From positions 186,001 through 250,000 of the forward strand of contig NZ_JACYFG010000040.1 of NCBI RefSeq assembly GCF_014803405.1: a DNA stretch of 64,000 nt. Direction: 5' to 3'. Source of the stretch: Pelagicoccus enzymogenes (GTDB taxonomy: Bacteria; Verrucomicrobiota; Verrucomicrobiia; Opitutales; Opitutaceae). The notes under the pieces are model-generated. The model had not been told where the DNA came from. It ran no database searches and saw nothing but the letters and a program-made list of their open reading frames with translations. Shown piece by piece: positions 33,841 to 43,075 of this stretch. The translations under genes and the position numbers were made by a program. Positions within the stretch are counted from its first letter, which is position 1, and each line of letters starts with the position of its first letter.

Positions 33841-36800
33841 ATGAGGATGAAGATTACCCCCGCGCTCATTTATCTCCTTACCCTGCCCAACTCCCTCTTC
33901 GCAGGGGACCTGATCCCTTTCACCCTTCCTTGGGACGACGATGCTGCCGGCATCACCGACCTCTCCGACCTCAACCACGAAACCGCTGGCCAACACGGCT
34001 ACATCGGCGTCGACGCGAACAGCCACTTCTCCGCCGGAGGCGAACGCGTCCGCTTCTGGGGCGTCAACATCACCTCCCGTTCCTGCTTCCCCACTCACTC
34101 GGAATCGGAAGGCATCGCCGCCCGCCTCGCAAAGTTCGGCTTCAATATCGTGCGCTTCCACCACATGGACAACAATTGGGGAAGCGGATCCATCATCGAC
34201 TACGCCCAAGGCAACTCCCGACAGCTGAACGCCGCCAATCTGGAAAAGCTCGACTACTTCATCGCCCAGCTCAAATCCCACGGCATCTACTCCAACATCA
34301 ACCTCATAAACTCCCGCGACTTCAAGGTCGCCGACGGACTCGACTCCCAGGTCGAATCCCAGCTCGACTGGAAGGAACGCCACGTGCTCGGCTTCGTGGA
34401 CGAAACCTTCCGCGATCTCGAGAAGGAATTCGTGCGCCAGCTGCTCACCCACACAAACCCCTACACCGGGCTGACTTACGCCGAGGATCCCGCCATCGCG
34501 GTGGTAGAGGTCAACAACGAGAACGGCATCTTCCACCAGTACTACGGAGGCTCCGTCAACAAGTGGCCGCAAGTATACAAGAACCAACTACAATCTAAAT
34601 GGAACGCTTGGCTGCAAGACCGCTACGCCACCACAGCCGAGCTGCTCTCCGCTTGGAGTGGCGACAGCGAAGCGCTCGGCCTCGAAAAGCTGGCCAACCC
34701 AAGCTTCGACAACGGACTCGCCAACTGGAACTCCGAGGAGCACCAAGGAGCTGACACCAACGCCACCACCGGCCTGTTCGACGGCCGCCAAGCCATCAAG
34801 ATCGACGTGCTCACCACCAGCGAAACCAACTGGCACGGCCAACTCAACCAAAGTGGCGTGAGCCTCGAAAAAGACCAGCTCTACACCCTCTCCTTCTGGG
34901 CCAAAGCCGATGCCGAACGCAGCTTCAACGCAGGCATCGGCCTCGCCTACGCCCCTTACTCTGGCGTGCAAAACTACTCCGGACTCACCGCCACTACCGA
35001 ATGGCAACAGTTCAGCTACACCTTCGCCTCCAGCGTATCCGACGATAACCTACGCCTCAACATCTCCAACTACATCGGCCAAGCGGGCCCAATCTACTTC
35101 TCCGGCTTTTCGCTCCGCTCCGGGGCCGACCTCTCCGCCTCCCTGCCCGCTGGCCAGAGCCTCGAAGAGGCTAATATATCCAACAACACTAGCGACGGCT
35201 CCTATTTGCCCAACCGCAGCCTCGACTGGACCCGCTTCCTCATCGACCTCGCCACAGACTATTGGACCGACATGCGGGACTATATCAAAGACGAGCTCGA
35301 CTGCGGCGGGCTCGTCAACGGTACCACCATCATGAACTCCACGCCCAACATCCAAGGCGTGTATGATCTCGTGGATACGCACTCCTACTGGCAGCATCCC
35401 AACTTCCCCGGCCAGCCTTGGGATCCCGACAACTGGACCGTCAACCCCGTCTCCATGGTCAATACTCTGGACAACACCTTCGCTAGCCTCGCCAAGCAAC
35501 GCGTCGACGGCTTTCCCCACACCGTATCCGAATACCGCCACGCCTACCCCAACCCCTTCGCCTCAGAAGGCCCCCTACTCGTTGCCGCCTACGCCTCCCT
35601 GCAAGACTGGGACGGCATCTATTTCTTCGACTACTCCAAAGGCGGCACCGGCACCTGGGACCAAGGCTACTGGGACGGCTACTTCAACATGAACGCCCAT
35701 CCCTCCGCCATGGCCAACGCCCTCGCCGGGGCCCAGATGTTTCGCAACCACCACATCGCGCCCGCCCAAAACCAAGTCCTCATGCGATTCGACCCTGCTA
35801 CCGAAGCCCAAGTCGTCGCCACCAAAGGACGCGCCTGGAAAGTCGGGGACGGCCGCGACCTCGAAATCCCGCACGAACTGGCGCTCACCCACCAAGTCGC
35901 TCTCTCAATCGGCAACGAAGCCAATGGTCTGACCACTGCCCCCGCCGCTCCGAGCGGCCCCAGCTACCCCTCCGACACACAAGAGCTCATTTGGGACCTC
36001 TCCTCCGCCAACAAAGGCGTCGTCACCGTCAACACTGCAAAAACCCGCAGCATCGTCGGCTACATAAACGGACGAGATTTCGACATCGGAAACGTCAGTA
36101 TCGACATCGCCACTACACAGGAAGACTGGGCCACCCTCACCCTCACCGCCCGCCAAGGCTCCTTCGAAAACCGCTACGCCCCCGCCAACATCCTGCTTGT
36201 CGCCACCGGACTCACCGAAAACACCAACATGGTCTGGACCGACTCCACCAAAAGCTCCGTCGGCCGCAACTGGGGCCAAGCCCCCTCGCTCACCGAAGCT
36301 ATCCCCGCCACCATCACCCTGCCCTACCCCGCCGAGCGGGTCACCGCCTGGACTCTCGACGAGACTGGCCAACGCCTCGCGGAGATCCCCGTCATCGCTA
36401 GCGGCGACGATGCCACCCTCGAAATCGGCGGCGCTCACCAATCGCTGTGGTACGAAATCTCCGTTGAAGCTGGCGACCCTTACCAAGCCTGGCGGGAGAG
36501 CCACTGGACCGATTCCGCCGAACAAACCGACGAGGATATTTCCGGCCGGGCCGCCGATCCCGACGGCGACCATATCCCTAACCTCCTCGAATTCTTTGGC
36601 CAACTCGACCCCAAGTCGCCCGACAGTCGAAACCCTATCCAGCAATCCGTCCGCATCGTCGACGGCAAGCCAACCTTCACCTACCAGCTTCTCATCCCCT
36701 TGGACTATCCGCTCGAGTACCTGCAAGTCGACAACAGTTCCAACCTCGAAACTTGGCAAAGCCACCCCATCGGCAACGCCCCGATCAGCCTCCAAGTCGA

Positions 36801-36885
36801 CTCCCACGACACTACCCACAACCTCCTGACCATCACCCACCAAACCGCCGCCCAAACGAGCTTCTCTCGCCTCGCCCCCCAATAG
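33841..36885 (+). CDS. Secreted glycoside hydrolase with inserted carbohydrate-binding module
   Basis: A 1014-residue exported polysaccharide-degrading enzyme. A signal peptide (LIYLLTLPNSLFAG) leads to a TIM-barrel-like region: VRFWGVNITSRSCFP, LAKFGFNIVRFHHMDNNWG and AVVEVNNENGIFHQYYGG (about residue 225), typical of clan GH-A cellulase-like enzymes. A CBM4/9-like domain (about 280-426: LANPSFDNGLANWN, YTLSFWAKADAERSF, IYFSGFSLRSG) interrupts it, after which the catalytic part resumes (DWTRFLIDLATDY, VDTHSYWQHP, HTVSEYRHAYPNPF about 560). Candidate acid/base and nucleophile are the Glu of NNEN and of SEY. Beta domains follow, then a C-terminal DPDGDHIPNLLEFF module (from about 900). Substrate unknown. 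Start chosen among three near ATGs. Confidence 0.8.
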   Translation: MRMKITPALIYLLTLPNSLFAGDLIPFTLPWDDDAAGITDLSDLNHETAGQHGYIGVDANSHFSAGGERVRFWGVNITSRSCFPTHSESEGIAARLAKFGFNIVRFHHMDNNWGSGSIIDYAQGNSRQLNAANLEKLDYFIAQLKSHGIYSNINLINSRDFKVADGLDSQVESQLDWKERHVLGFVDETFRDLEKEFVRQLLTHTNPYTGLTYAEDPAIAVVEVNNENGIFHQYYGGSVNKWPQVYKNQLQSKWNAWLQDRYATTAELLSAWSGDSEALGLEKLANPSFDNGLANWNSEEHQGADTNATTGLFDGRQAIKIDVLTTSETNWHGQLNQSGVSLEKDQLYTLSFWAKADAERSFNAGIGLAYAPYSGVQNYSGLTATTEWQQFSYTFASSVSDDNLRLNISNYIGQAGPIYFSGFSLRSGADLSASLPAGQSLEEANISNNTSDGSYLPNRSLDWTRFLIDLATDYWTDMRDYIKDELDCGGLVNGTTIMNSTPNIQGVYDLVDTHSYWQHPNFPGQPWDPDNWTVNPVSMVNTLDNTFASLAKQRVDGFPHTVSEYRHAYPNPFASEGPLLVAAYASLQDWDGIYFFDYSKGGTGTWDQGYWDGYFNMNAHPSAMANALAGAQMFRNHHIAPAQNQVLMRFDPATEAQVVATKGRAWKVGDGRDLEIPHELALTHQVALSIGNEANGLTTAPAAPSGPSYPSDTQELIWDLSSANKGVVTVNTAKTRSIVGYINGRDFDIGNVSIDIATTQEDWATLTLTARQGSFENRYAPANILLVATGLTENTNMVWTDSTKSSVGRNWGQAPSLTEAIPATITLPYPAERVTAWTLDETGQRLAEIPVIASGDDATLEIGGAHQSLWYEISVEAGDPYQAWRESHWTDSAEQTDEDISGRAADPDGDHIPNLLEFFGQLDPKSPDSRNPIQQSVRIVDGKPTFTYQLLIPLDYPLEYLQVDNSSNLETWQSHPIGNAPISLQVDSHDTTHNLLTITHQTAAQTSFSRLAPQ

Positions 36886-37010
36886 CCCCGCTTCCCCCGC
36901 AAGCTTCTTCCACCTAGCTTCATCCTTAAATTGACACGCCCCCGTCACAAACTACGGTCGCCGCTGCCTTACTTTGCACCAACAGCACAAAAGCCACAAA
37001 AACTAGAGCC

Positions 37011-38207
37011 ATGTCACACTTCGACACCGTTAGCCTCGCTCCCGCGGATCCCATCCTCAGCCTCACCGAGGCATTCAAGGCCGATCCCAATCCCGACAAG
37101 ATCAACCTCTCCGTAGGCGTCTTCGTCGACCAGTCCGGAGTCACTCCCATCCTCGACACCGTAAAGGAAGCGGAAAAACGCATGCTCGAAAGCTCCACCT
37201 CCAAGAGCTACCTGCCCATGACCGGCACTCCCGCCTACGCCAGCCTCACCCAAAAGCTCTGCTTCGGCGAAGAACTCGCCGCCCAACTGCAAGGGCGCGT
37301 CGCCTCCCTGCAAACGCCCGGCGGCACCGGAGCCCTGCGCGTCGCCGCAGACTTCATCGCCAAAAACCTCGAAACCAAAACCGTTTGGGTCTCCAACCCC
37401 ACCTGGGCCAACCACAAAGGCATCTTCGCCGCCCCCGGCCTCAAGGTCGAAACCTACAACTACTTCAACTCCGCGACCCTCAGCCTCGACTACTGCGGAT
37501 TCCTCGAATCCCTCGAAGCCATCCCCGCTGGAGACGTCGTCGTCTTGCACGGCTGCTGCCACAACCCAACCGGAGCCGACCTTACCCTCGAGCAATGGGA
37601 AGACGTCGCCCGTATCGCCGCATCCAAGAAGTGGATACCTCTCATCGACTTCGCCTACCAAGGTTTCGGTGACGGAATCGAAGAGGACGCCGCTGCTGCT
37701 CGCATCGTAGCCAAGGCCGGCCTCCCTGCCTTCGTCTGCCAGTCCTTCTCCAAGAACCTCGGGCTCTATCAGGACCGCGTCGGCGCCCTGCACGTCGTGA
37801 CCGACGACGCCAGCAACTACGCCAACGTCGTCTCCCAGCTCAAGATCTCCGTGCGCGTCAACTACTCCAACCCGCCCGCTCACGGCGGAGCCATTGTCAC
37901 TACTATCCTCTCCGACGAGAAGCTCACCGAGCAGTGGCATGCCGAGCTCGCCGCCATGCGCGAGCGAATCGCCAGCGTGCGTACCCAATTTGTGGATGCG
38001 CTCAAGGCAGCCGGCGTAGAACGCGACTTCAGCTTCCTCACCCAGCAAAAAGGCATGTTCTCCTTCACCGGACTCAACAAGGAGCAAGCCGTCGCCCTGC
38101 GCGAGAAGCACAGCGTCTACATCGTCGACTCCGGACGCATCAACGTGGCCGGCATCACCGACGACAACATCGACCGCGTCGTCGCCGCCATCAAAGCCGT
38201 GCTCTAG
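37011..38207 (+). CDS. Aspartate/aromatic aminotransferase (class I)
   Basis: Cytoplasmic PLP enzyme exchanging amino groups between aspartate or aromatic amino acids and 2-oxo acids. The 398-residue length and motifs match the AspC/TyrB group: INLSVGVFVDQSGVTPIL near the N terminus, TPGGTGALRVAADF, VSNPTWANHKGIF, LHGCCHNPTGADLT, PLIDFAYQGFG and the PLP lysine in QSFSKNLGLYQDRVGAL; the C-terminal SGRINVAGI supplies the substrate-binding Arg. Whether aspartate or aromatic substrates are preferred cannot be told. It stands alone, with a terminator after it. Confidence 0.93.
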   Translation: MSHFDTVSLAPADPILSLTEAFKADPNPDKINLSVGVFVDQSGVTPILDTVKEAEKRMLESSTSKSYLPMTGTPAYASLTQKLCFGEELAAQLQGRVASLQTPGGTGALRVAADFIAKNLETKTVWVSNPTWANHKGIFAAPGLKVETYNYFNSATLSLDYCGFLESLEAIPAGDVVVLHGCCHNPTGADLTLEQWEDVARIAASKKWIPLIDFAYQGFGDGIEEDAAAARIVAKAGLPAFVCQSFSKNLGLYQDRVGALHVVTDDASNYANVVSQLKISVRVNYSNPPAHGGAIVTTILSDEKLTEQWHAELAAMRERIASVRTQFVDALKAAGVERDFSFLTQQKGMFSFTGLNKEQAVALREKHSVYIVDSGRINVAGITDDNIDRVVAAIKAVL

Positions 38208-38240
38208 CGGGCCAGTAGCCACGCTAATTCCGATTTCCAT

Positions 38241-38267
38241 AAGGCGAGCCTGCAGGCTCGCCTTTTT
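38241..38267 (+). terminator. Intrinsic terminator of the aminotransferase gene
   Basis: Ten-base stem AAGGCGAGCC / GGCTCGCCTT, 4-base loop, T run; 33 bases after the stop. Confidence 0.95.
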
Positions 38268-38404
38268 CGCGTCCGCAAAAGGGCAAAGAAGCTTCCAGAG
38301 CGAAGGGAGCACTCGCTGCGAAACGCAATGCATAAGTATGCAAGACCCTCAGGAATTGCATTTCCCTCTTTCAGTGTTCATTGCTTGTCCGAAGCCAATT
38401 CTCC

Positions 38405-40696
38405 ATGAAAAAGCCATGCAAAGGCGATAGCGACCGTTTCCGAAGCTACTTCGTGAACACCCACGCCCAATTGGTCAACGCACCGACCTCCTCCTCTTCC
38501 CCAGAAGCGCCTCCCGTTCGATGGGTTTCCCTCCTTCATCCAAGGCTTGAGGAAACCTGCCAAGCCGCCTTCGAAACCTTCGTCCAAAGCGGTCTGGCAA
38601 GCTCGCACGTCGACCTGCCCCTTTTCGACGGGCAGATTTGGAGCACTCTCTTACTCGAGCGCATTCCCGCTTCCGCAGACAAGGAAGAGGTAATCAAAGT
38701 TACCCTCAAAAGCGCCTCCGACAAAGCTCAACCAAACGAACGCAGCTACCGCCAGCGTTACAAGGATCTGATGCGCAAAATGAACCTGCTCATGAGCTCG
38801 TCGCAGCAAATGTGCTGGGACTGGGACCTTGAAAGCGACTCCTTGAGCTTGGTTGGCCCTCAAGAATGTATCCTCGGCTACCGGTATTCCGATATTCCCA
38901 GCGGCTCCGAATTCTGGGTCGAACGCGTCCACCCCGCGGACCGCGAAGACGCCCAAGCCGCCCTGCGGCAAGCCATCGACGGGAATAAAGATACCTGGGA
39001 TGCAGAGTACCGCTGCAAGAGCGTCGACAAACAATACCTCTGGATAAAGCAATTCGGGGTCGTCACCCAACGCGCCTCTTCGGGCCAAGCCACCCATATG
39101 CTGGGCACCACCCAGCTCATAGAGGAACGCAAGCAGACCGAAAACGAGAAGCTGCAGTTGCTGGAACGCTACCGCGCCATCGCCGAATCCCAAGGCGACG
39201 CAGTCGTGCGCCTTGGAGTCGACCACCGCATCACCTATTACAACTCCATTTTCGCGAGGCACTTCCTCGACACCCAAGAGCTCGACCTCGAGCTCACCCT
39301 CGAATCCGCCATCCAGCGCTACCCCAACCTTTCCGACTTCAAAGCCATCACCGGAGAAGACTCCAAGCTCAGGCTACGACGCTCTTTCATCACCCACAGC
39401 CAGAGCAAAAAAGGCCAAGCGATTCGCCACCTTTGGCAGGCGACCACCATCGGCAACCCCCTCAGCGGGGCCCAAGAAATCCAGCTCGCAGGCCGAGACG
39501 TGTCCGCCCTGAAATCCCTGGAGGAGGCCCTCGTCAGCTCCAATCGGCAAAACCAGGCCAAGGACCGCTTCCTGGCCATGATCAGCCACGACCTCAAGAC
39601 CCCTCTCAATCCCATCCTGGGATTCTCCGAGATCCTCACCCGGCGCCCCAACGTCGACCCCAGCATCTCAGAGATCGCCCGCAGCATCAACGCGGCCGGT
39701 CAGCAGTTGCACGAGCATATCAACAGCTTGCTGGAAATCTCGAAGATGGATCCGGAGATCTACGACCAGGAGTTCGACAGCCTTTGCCTCAACGATCTGC
39801 GAAACGACTTCGAGTCCACCTTCGCGCTCAAGGCTGAAAGCAAAGGCATCACCTTCCTCACCTCCTTGTCCGGCCCACGCGACGAATCCTTCGCCCTCGA
39901 CAAGAAACTGCTGCGCAACGTCCTCAACAACCTCATCGACAACGCCATCAAGTTCACCGCCGAAGGACAGGTCATCCTCCTGCTGAGCTACCAGACCTGC
40001 ACCCAAGCCGGCGACGACGCTAAGCTCCACTTCAAAGTCATCGACGAGGGCCCCGGCATTCCCAGCGACAGCCTCAAGAAAGTCTTCGAGCCCTTCGTCC
40101 GCATCGATTCCTCCAACTCGCGGGAAACCGAGGGAGCCGGCCTCGGACTGAGCATATGCCAACGCGCCCTCAGCATCCTTGGAGGCGAAATCGAAGCAAT
40201 CCCTAACCCCAGCCACGGCATGAGTTTCAGCGGCTGGATCCCCCTGCGTTGCTTCCAAACCGGCCAACGGCAACAATCACAGCAATCCAATGACGCCGGC
40301 TTCTGTCCGCCCGCCAATACCCGCACCCTGATCGTCGACGATATCAAGAGCAACCGAGAGGTACTCAGCGAAGTCCTTTCCGAACTTGAGCTTCCCTGCG
40401 AGAGCTGCGCCGACGGCCACACCGCCCTCGAACTCATCTGCAAGAACCCATACGACATCGTTTTCCTCGACATTCACATGCCCAAGATGAACGGCATCGA
40501 AACCTTCAGCCGGCTCCGTTCCCTGCAAAGCGACCGACCACGCCCCTACATCGTGGCCGTCACCGCGGACTCGACCCCACAGATCAAGCAGTCTTGCACG
40601 GATTGCGGTATCGAAGATTTCATTACAAAGCCCATATCCCGGTCAAAGATCAAACGCGTACTCGGCGACTTCCAAAAACGCCAACGGCGCGCCTAG
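38405..40696 (+). CDS. Hybrid sensor histidine kinase (PAS, HisKA, HATPase, receiver)
   Basis: A 763-residue soluble hybrid kinase; no membrane segment is seen. After a poorly conserved N terminus, a PAS/PAC fold lies at about 135-240 (MCWDWDLESDSLSLVGPQE, WVERVHPADREDAQAAL, YRCKSVDKQYLWIKQFG) and a second PAS-like segment at about 255-370. HisKA carries His395 (AMISHDLKTPLNPILGF), followed by HATPase boxes NNLIDNAIKFT, DEGPGIP and GAGLGLSICQRAL. The receiver (about 640-763) has Asp689 in FLDIHMPKMNG. ATG 38405 is preferred over a TTG 24 bases upstream. No response regulator is adjacent. Confidence 0.92.
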   Translation: MKKPCKGDSDRFRSYFVNTHAQLVNAPTSSSSPEAPPVRWVSLLHPRLEETCQAAFETFVQSGLASSHVDLPLFDGQIWSTLLLERIPASADKEEVIKVTLKSASDKAQPNERSYRQRYKDLMRKMNLLMSSSQQMCWDWDLESDSLSLVGPQECILGYRYSDIPSGSEFWVERVHPADREDAQAALRQAIDGNKDTWDAEYRCKSVDKQYLWIKQFGVVTQRASSGQATHMLGTTQLIEERKQTENEKLQLLERYRAIAESQGDAVVRLGVDHRITYYNSIFARHFLDTQELDLELTLESAIQRYPNLSDFKAITGEDSKLRLRRSFITHSQSKKGQAIRHLWQATTIGNPLSGAQEIQLAGRDVSALKSLEEALVSSNRQNQAKDRFLAMISHDLKTPLNPILGFSEILTRRPNVDPSISEIARSINAAGQQLHEHINSLLEISKMDPEIYDQEFDSLCLNDLRNDFESTFALKAESKGITFLTSLSGPRDESFALDKKLLRNVLNNLIDNAIKFTAEGQVILLLSYQTCTQAGDDAKLHFKVIDEGPGIPSDSLKKVFEPFVRIDSSNSRETEGAGLGLSICQRALSILGGEIEAIPNPSHGMSFSGWIPLRCFQTGQRQQSQQSNDAGFCPPANTRTLIVDDIKSNREVLSEVLSELELPCESCADGHTALELICKNPYDIVFLDIHMPKMNGIETFSRLRSLQSDRPRPYIVAVTADSTPQIKQSCTDCGIEDFITKPISRSKIKRVLGDFQKRQRRA

Positions 40697-40929
40697 CGCA
40701 AAAGATGGGACGTCCTGTGGGCGCGGTCGTCAAATCCCTACAATCCAACCTGGTGGCGCGGCTTTGGGCGCTGACGCTTTGTCGCTTCGGTACCGAAGAC
40801 GCATTGCAACGTAAACAACTCAAAGGAGGGACCGGTTCCACCCGGTCCGCGCTGCAGGAGCAACGCAGGGGCCAATCCTCCCTTCCCCCTCACTGCAGCA
40901 AATCCCCCTTTTGCGGAAAAAGTGAATTT
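40697..40929. other. Intergenic stretch with palindromes
   Basis: No gene recognised. A perfect 14-base palindrome CTTCGGTACCGAAG (40785-40798) and a hairpin GGACCGG / CCGGTCC (40829-40835 with 40842-40848) are present. Neither has a T run. They may be further repetitive hairpin elements or binding sites. Confidence 0.45.
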
Positions 40930-41000
40930 TCGGTGGGAAGCGACCTTGCGTCGCCATTTCCAACCTGATCAATCGCGGCACAAGGCCGCTTCCCACAATC
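40930..41000. repeat. REP-like inverted pair (BIME-like)
   Basis: Two REP-like units face each other. Unit 1 (40933-40954, plus) is GTGGGAA then GCGAC-CTTGC-GTCGC. Unit 2 (40975-40996, minus) is GTGGGAA then GCGGC-CTTGT-GCCGC. Each forms its own stem-loop and the two also pair with each other over about 22 bases. The pair lies between the convergent hybrid kinase and uxuA genes. Confidence 0.8.
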
Positions 41001-41052
41001 GAATCACCCAGAAAGCCAGCTAACTCACTCCGACCTTGAGCAATCACCCCCC

Positions 41053-41117
41053 AAAAAAAAGGGCCCGGGCCGCGGAAAAGTTCCCCCCAGAACTATTACC
41101 TCCGCTAACCCGGACCC
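41053..41117 (-). terminator. Terminator of the uxuA unit
   Basis: Long stem on the minus strand between 41101-41117 and 41061-41076 (with G-U pairs), a small inner hairpin AGTTC/GAACT, and an eight-base T run at the end. It begins 22 bases after the uxuA stop. Confidence 0.88.
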
Positions 41118-41138
41118 ACAAAAAAAGCGTGCCTCGCT

Positions 41139-42212
41139 CTATCTATCGGCTTTGCCCAACAAGGCTTTCATGTAACCCATCGAGTAAGCCATGCCCGCAT
41201 ACCAAGGAGCTGAGCAGGCCATAGCGGGAGCATGGTCAGGAATCAGGACTCCCTGAAAGTCATGCTTCTTGAGAATCGCCACGATCCGCTCCATGTCGAT
41301 ATCGCCCTCGTCAATAAATACCTCTTCGTAATGAGGAGCCTTGCCGCGGACGTTGCGAAAGTGCACGTATCCAATTTTCTGTTGCGCCGCGTATTGCTCC
41401 GTCGCCTCGTAAATGTCGCCCTCGGTCATTTCCGCCAAGGTGCCCAGGCAATACTCCAGACCGCTGCACTTGCTCGGCACGATGTCCAAGAGGCGCTGGT
41501 ACATGTCGGGCTGGTAGACCAAACGCGGCGTGTCGCGCAAACGGGGAACCGGAGGATCATCCGGATGGGCCGCCAGCATCACGCCCGCTTCCTCCGCCAC
41601 CGGAACGAGCTCCTGCAAAAAATAGCTCAAACGCGCCCAAAGCTCGTCGCTGCTGATACGAGTACGCGCGGCCGTGCCGGTGGCGTTTTCGTCAAAAGTC
41701 ATGTTCCAGACCATGCCGTCGAGCATCGGCTCCTCGTCCACGAAACCTTCCATGCCCACGCCCCCCGCTTGCCCGCGAGCGTAGTTGCCAGTGGTGCGAC
41801 CGTAAACGCCCGCAAGGCTGAAATTGTACCCCATCACCGCGATGCCGACTTCGCCCATAGCCCGAATCATCTGCTTCAAGCCCTCGATCTGCTGCCGCTT
41901 CTTCGGGCCGTCGAGCAAGACGTCGTGCCAATGCGCCGGGTCAAAGTTTTCGATCGCGTGCCAAACCAAGCCTTCGCTCTCGATCAGGTCCTTGATCTGC
42001 AAAAGCTGCTCCTTGCTCCAGAGCTTCTCCGGATCTCCAGCGTGCCCCCAGCCTCCGCCGCGACCGCCCGTCGTCGGTTGGTCCTTACCATCGCCCCCTT
42101 GGTTGAAGTAGTCCACCAAGTGCACCACGATATGGGTCGCGCCCGCCTGCTTGGCGAAGCGAAGATGCTCGCGATCGAGCATATGCCGATAAAGGCCAAA
42201 TCCAAGTTTCAT
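41139..42212 (-). CDS. uxuA: Mannonate dehydratase
   Basis: Dehydrates D-mannonate to 2-keto-3-deoxy-D-gluconate in hexuronate catabolism. The 357-residue product has the UxuA (xylose-isomerase-like barrel) pattern: MKLGFGLYRHMLDREHLRFAKQAGATHIV, WHAIENFDPAHWHDVLLDGP, MGYNFSLAGVYGRT, LAAHPDDPPVPRLRDTPRL, VHFRNVRG and the metal-site end IPDHAPAM. Length is within the family range. The SDR gene lies 25 bases upstream on the same strand, so the two form an operon divergent from an AraC regulator. Confidence 0.95.
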   Translation of the reverse strand: MKLGFGLYRHMLDREHLRFAKQAGATHIVVHLVDYFNQGGDGKDQPTTGGRGGGWGHAGDPEKLWSKEQLLQIKDLIESEGLVWHAIENFDPAHWHDVLLDGPKKRQQIEGLKQMIRAMGEVGIAVMGYNFSLAGVYGRTTGNYARGQAGGVGMEGFVDEEPMLDGMVWNMTFDENATGTAARTRISSDELWARLSYFLQELVPVAEEAGVMLAAHPDDPPVPRLRDTPRLVYQPDMYQRLLDIVPSKCSGLEYCLGTLAEMTEGDIYEATEQYAAQQKIGYVHFRNVRGKAPHYEEVFIDEGDIDMERIVAILKKHDFQGVLIPDHAPAMACSAPWYAGMAYSMGYMKALLGKADR

Positions 42213-42237
42213 AAACGTATCAACAAAGAAACTACAC

Positions 42238-42996
42238 TTAAAATCCGATCGACGCTCCGCCGTCTACCGGCAGGCAAACTCCAGTCACGAACTTAGCCGC
42301 CGGCGAAGCTAGGTAGGCAGCCGCCCAGCCAATGTCTTCCGGATCCCCAAAGTCGCCCAGCGGCGTGCGGGAGAGGATCTTCTCCTTGCGCTTAGGATCG
42401 GCGTTTACCGCCTTGTGCATGATCTCGGAGTGGATCCAACCCGGAGCGATCGCGTTGACGCGCACCCCACGCGGCGAAAAGTCCGCCGTCAAGGCTCGGA
42501 CGAGTCCGAGGTGAGCCGTCTTGGCAGCCGAGTAAGCAGCCACCATGGGAATGCCGAAAATAGAGGCCATCGAAGCCGTGAAAATGATGTTGCCCGTTCC
42601 CCGCTCCATCATGGCTTTGCCAAATTCGCGGCTCAGAGCGAAGGCCGCGTTCACGTGCGTCTGCATCACCGTTTGAAACTCCTCGTCGCTGATGCCGCTG
42701 GCTTCCTTCTTGAGGTGCACGCCGGCGTTGTTGATCAAAGTGTCGACCGGACCGAGCTCCGACTCCACCGACTGCACGAACTGCGGGACCGCCGCCAGAT
42801 CCGTCACGTCAAACACCCGATAGCTGGCCCGCTCGCCAATTTCCGCCGCCGCCTCTTTCAAGGCCGATTCGCGACGCCCAACCAAAACCACCGCGGCGCC
42901 GCTGGCAACCAGGCACTTAGCCATGCCGAGACCAATTCCAGTGCCTCCTCCAGTGATCAAGGCGCGCTGCCCAGCGAGATCAAATGCGTTTCTCAT
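42238..42996 (-). CDS. Short-chain dehydrogenase, probable fructuronate reductase or KduD-like
   Basis: NAD(P)-dependent oxidoreductase of 252 residues. It has the SDR glycine motif TGGGTGIG (about 16-23), the NNAG motif, the catalytic Ser/Tyr/Lys set in [23 protein letters not shown] and the C-terminal [16 protein letters not shown]. Being directly upstream of uxuA, the likely role is to make D-mannonate from D-fructuronate, as the SDR-type UxuB (YjmF) does in the Bacillus subtilis hexuronate locus; a KduD-like keto-sugar dehydrogenase is the alternative. Family certain, substrate inferred from context. Confidence 0.85.
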   Translation of the reverse strand: MRNAFDLAGQRALITGGGTGIGLGMAKCLVASGAAVVLVGRRESALKEAAAEIGERASYRVFDVTDLAAVPQFVQSVESELGPVDTLINNAGVHLKKEASGISDEEFQTVMQTHVNAAFALSREFGKAMMERGTGNIIFTASMASIFGIPMVAAYSAAKTAHLGLVRALTADFSPRGVRVNAIAPGWIHSEIMHKAVNADPKRKEKILSRTPLGDFGDPEDIGWAAAYLASPAAKFVTGVCLPVDGGASIGF

Positions 42997-43075
42997 AACA
43001 GTCTAATCTAGCAACTTCTCCCCTAATAAAAAGAGAATTGATAACGGTGAAATTAACCCAATGTTATAAATTCCT

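Noticed and set aside
37014-38333. A 439-codon open frame on the minus strand
   Set aside because: Antisense to the aminotransferase gene; no motif.
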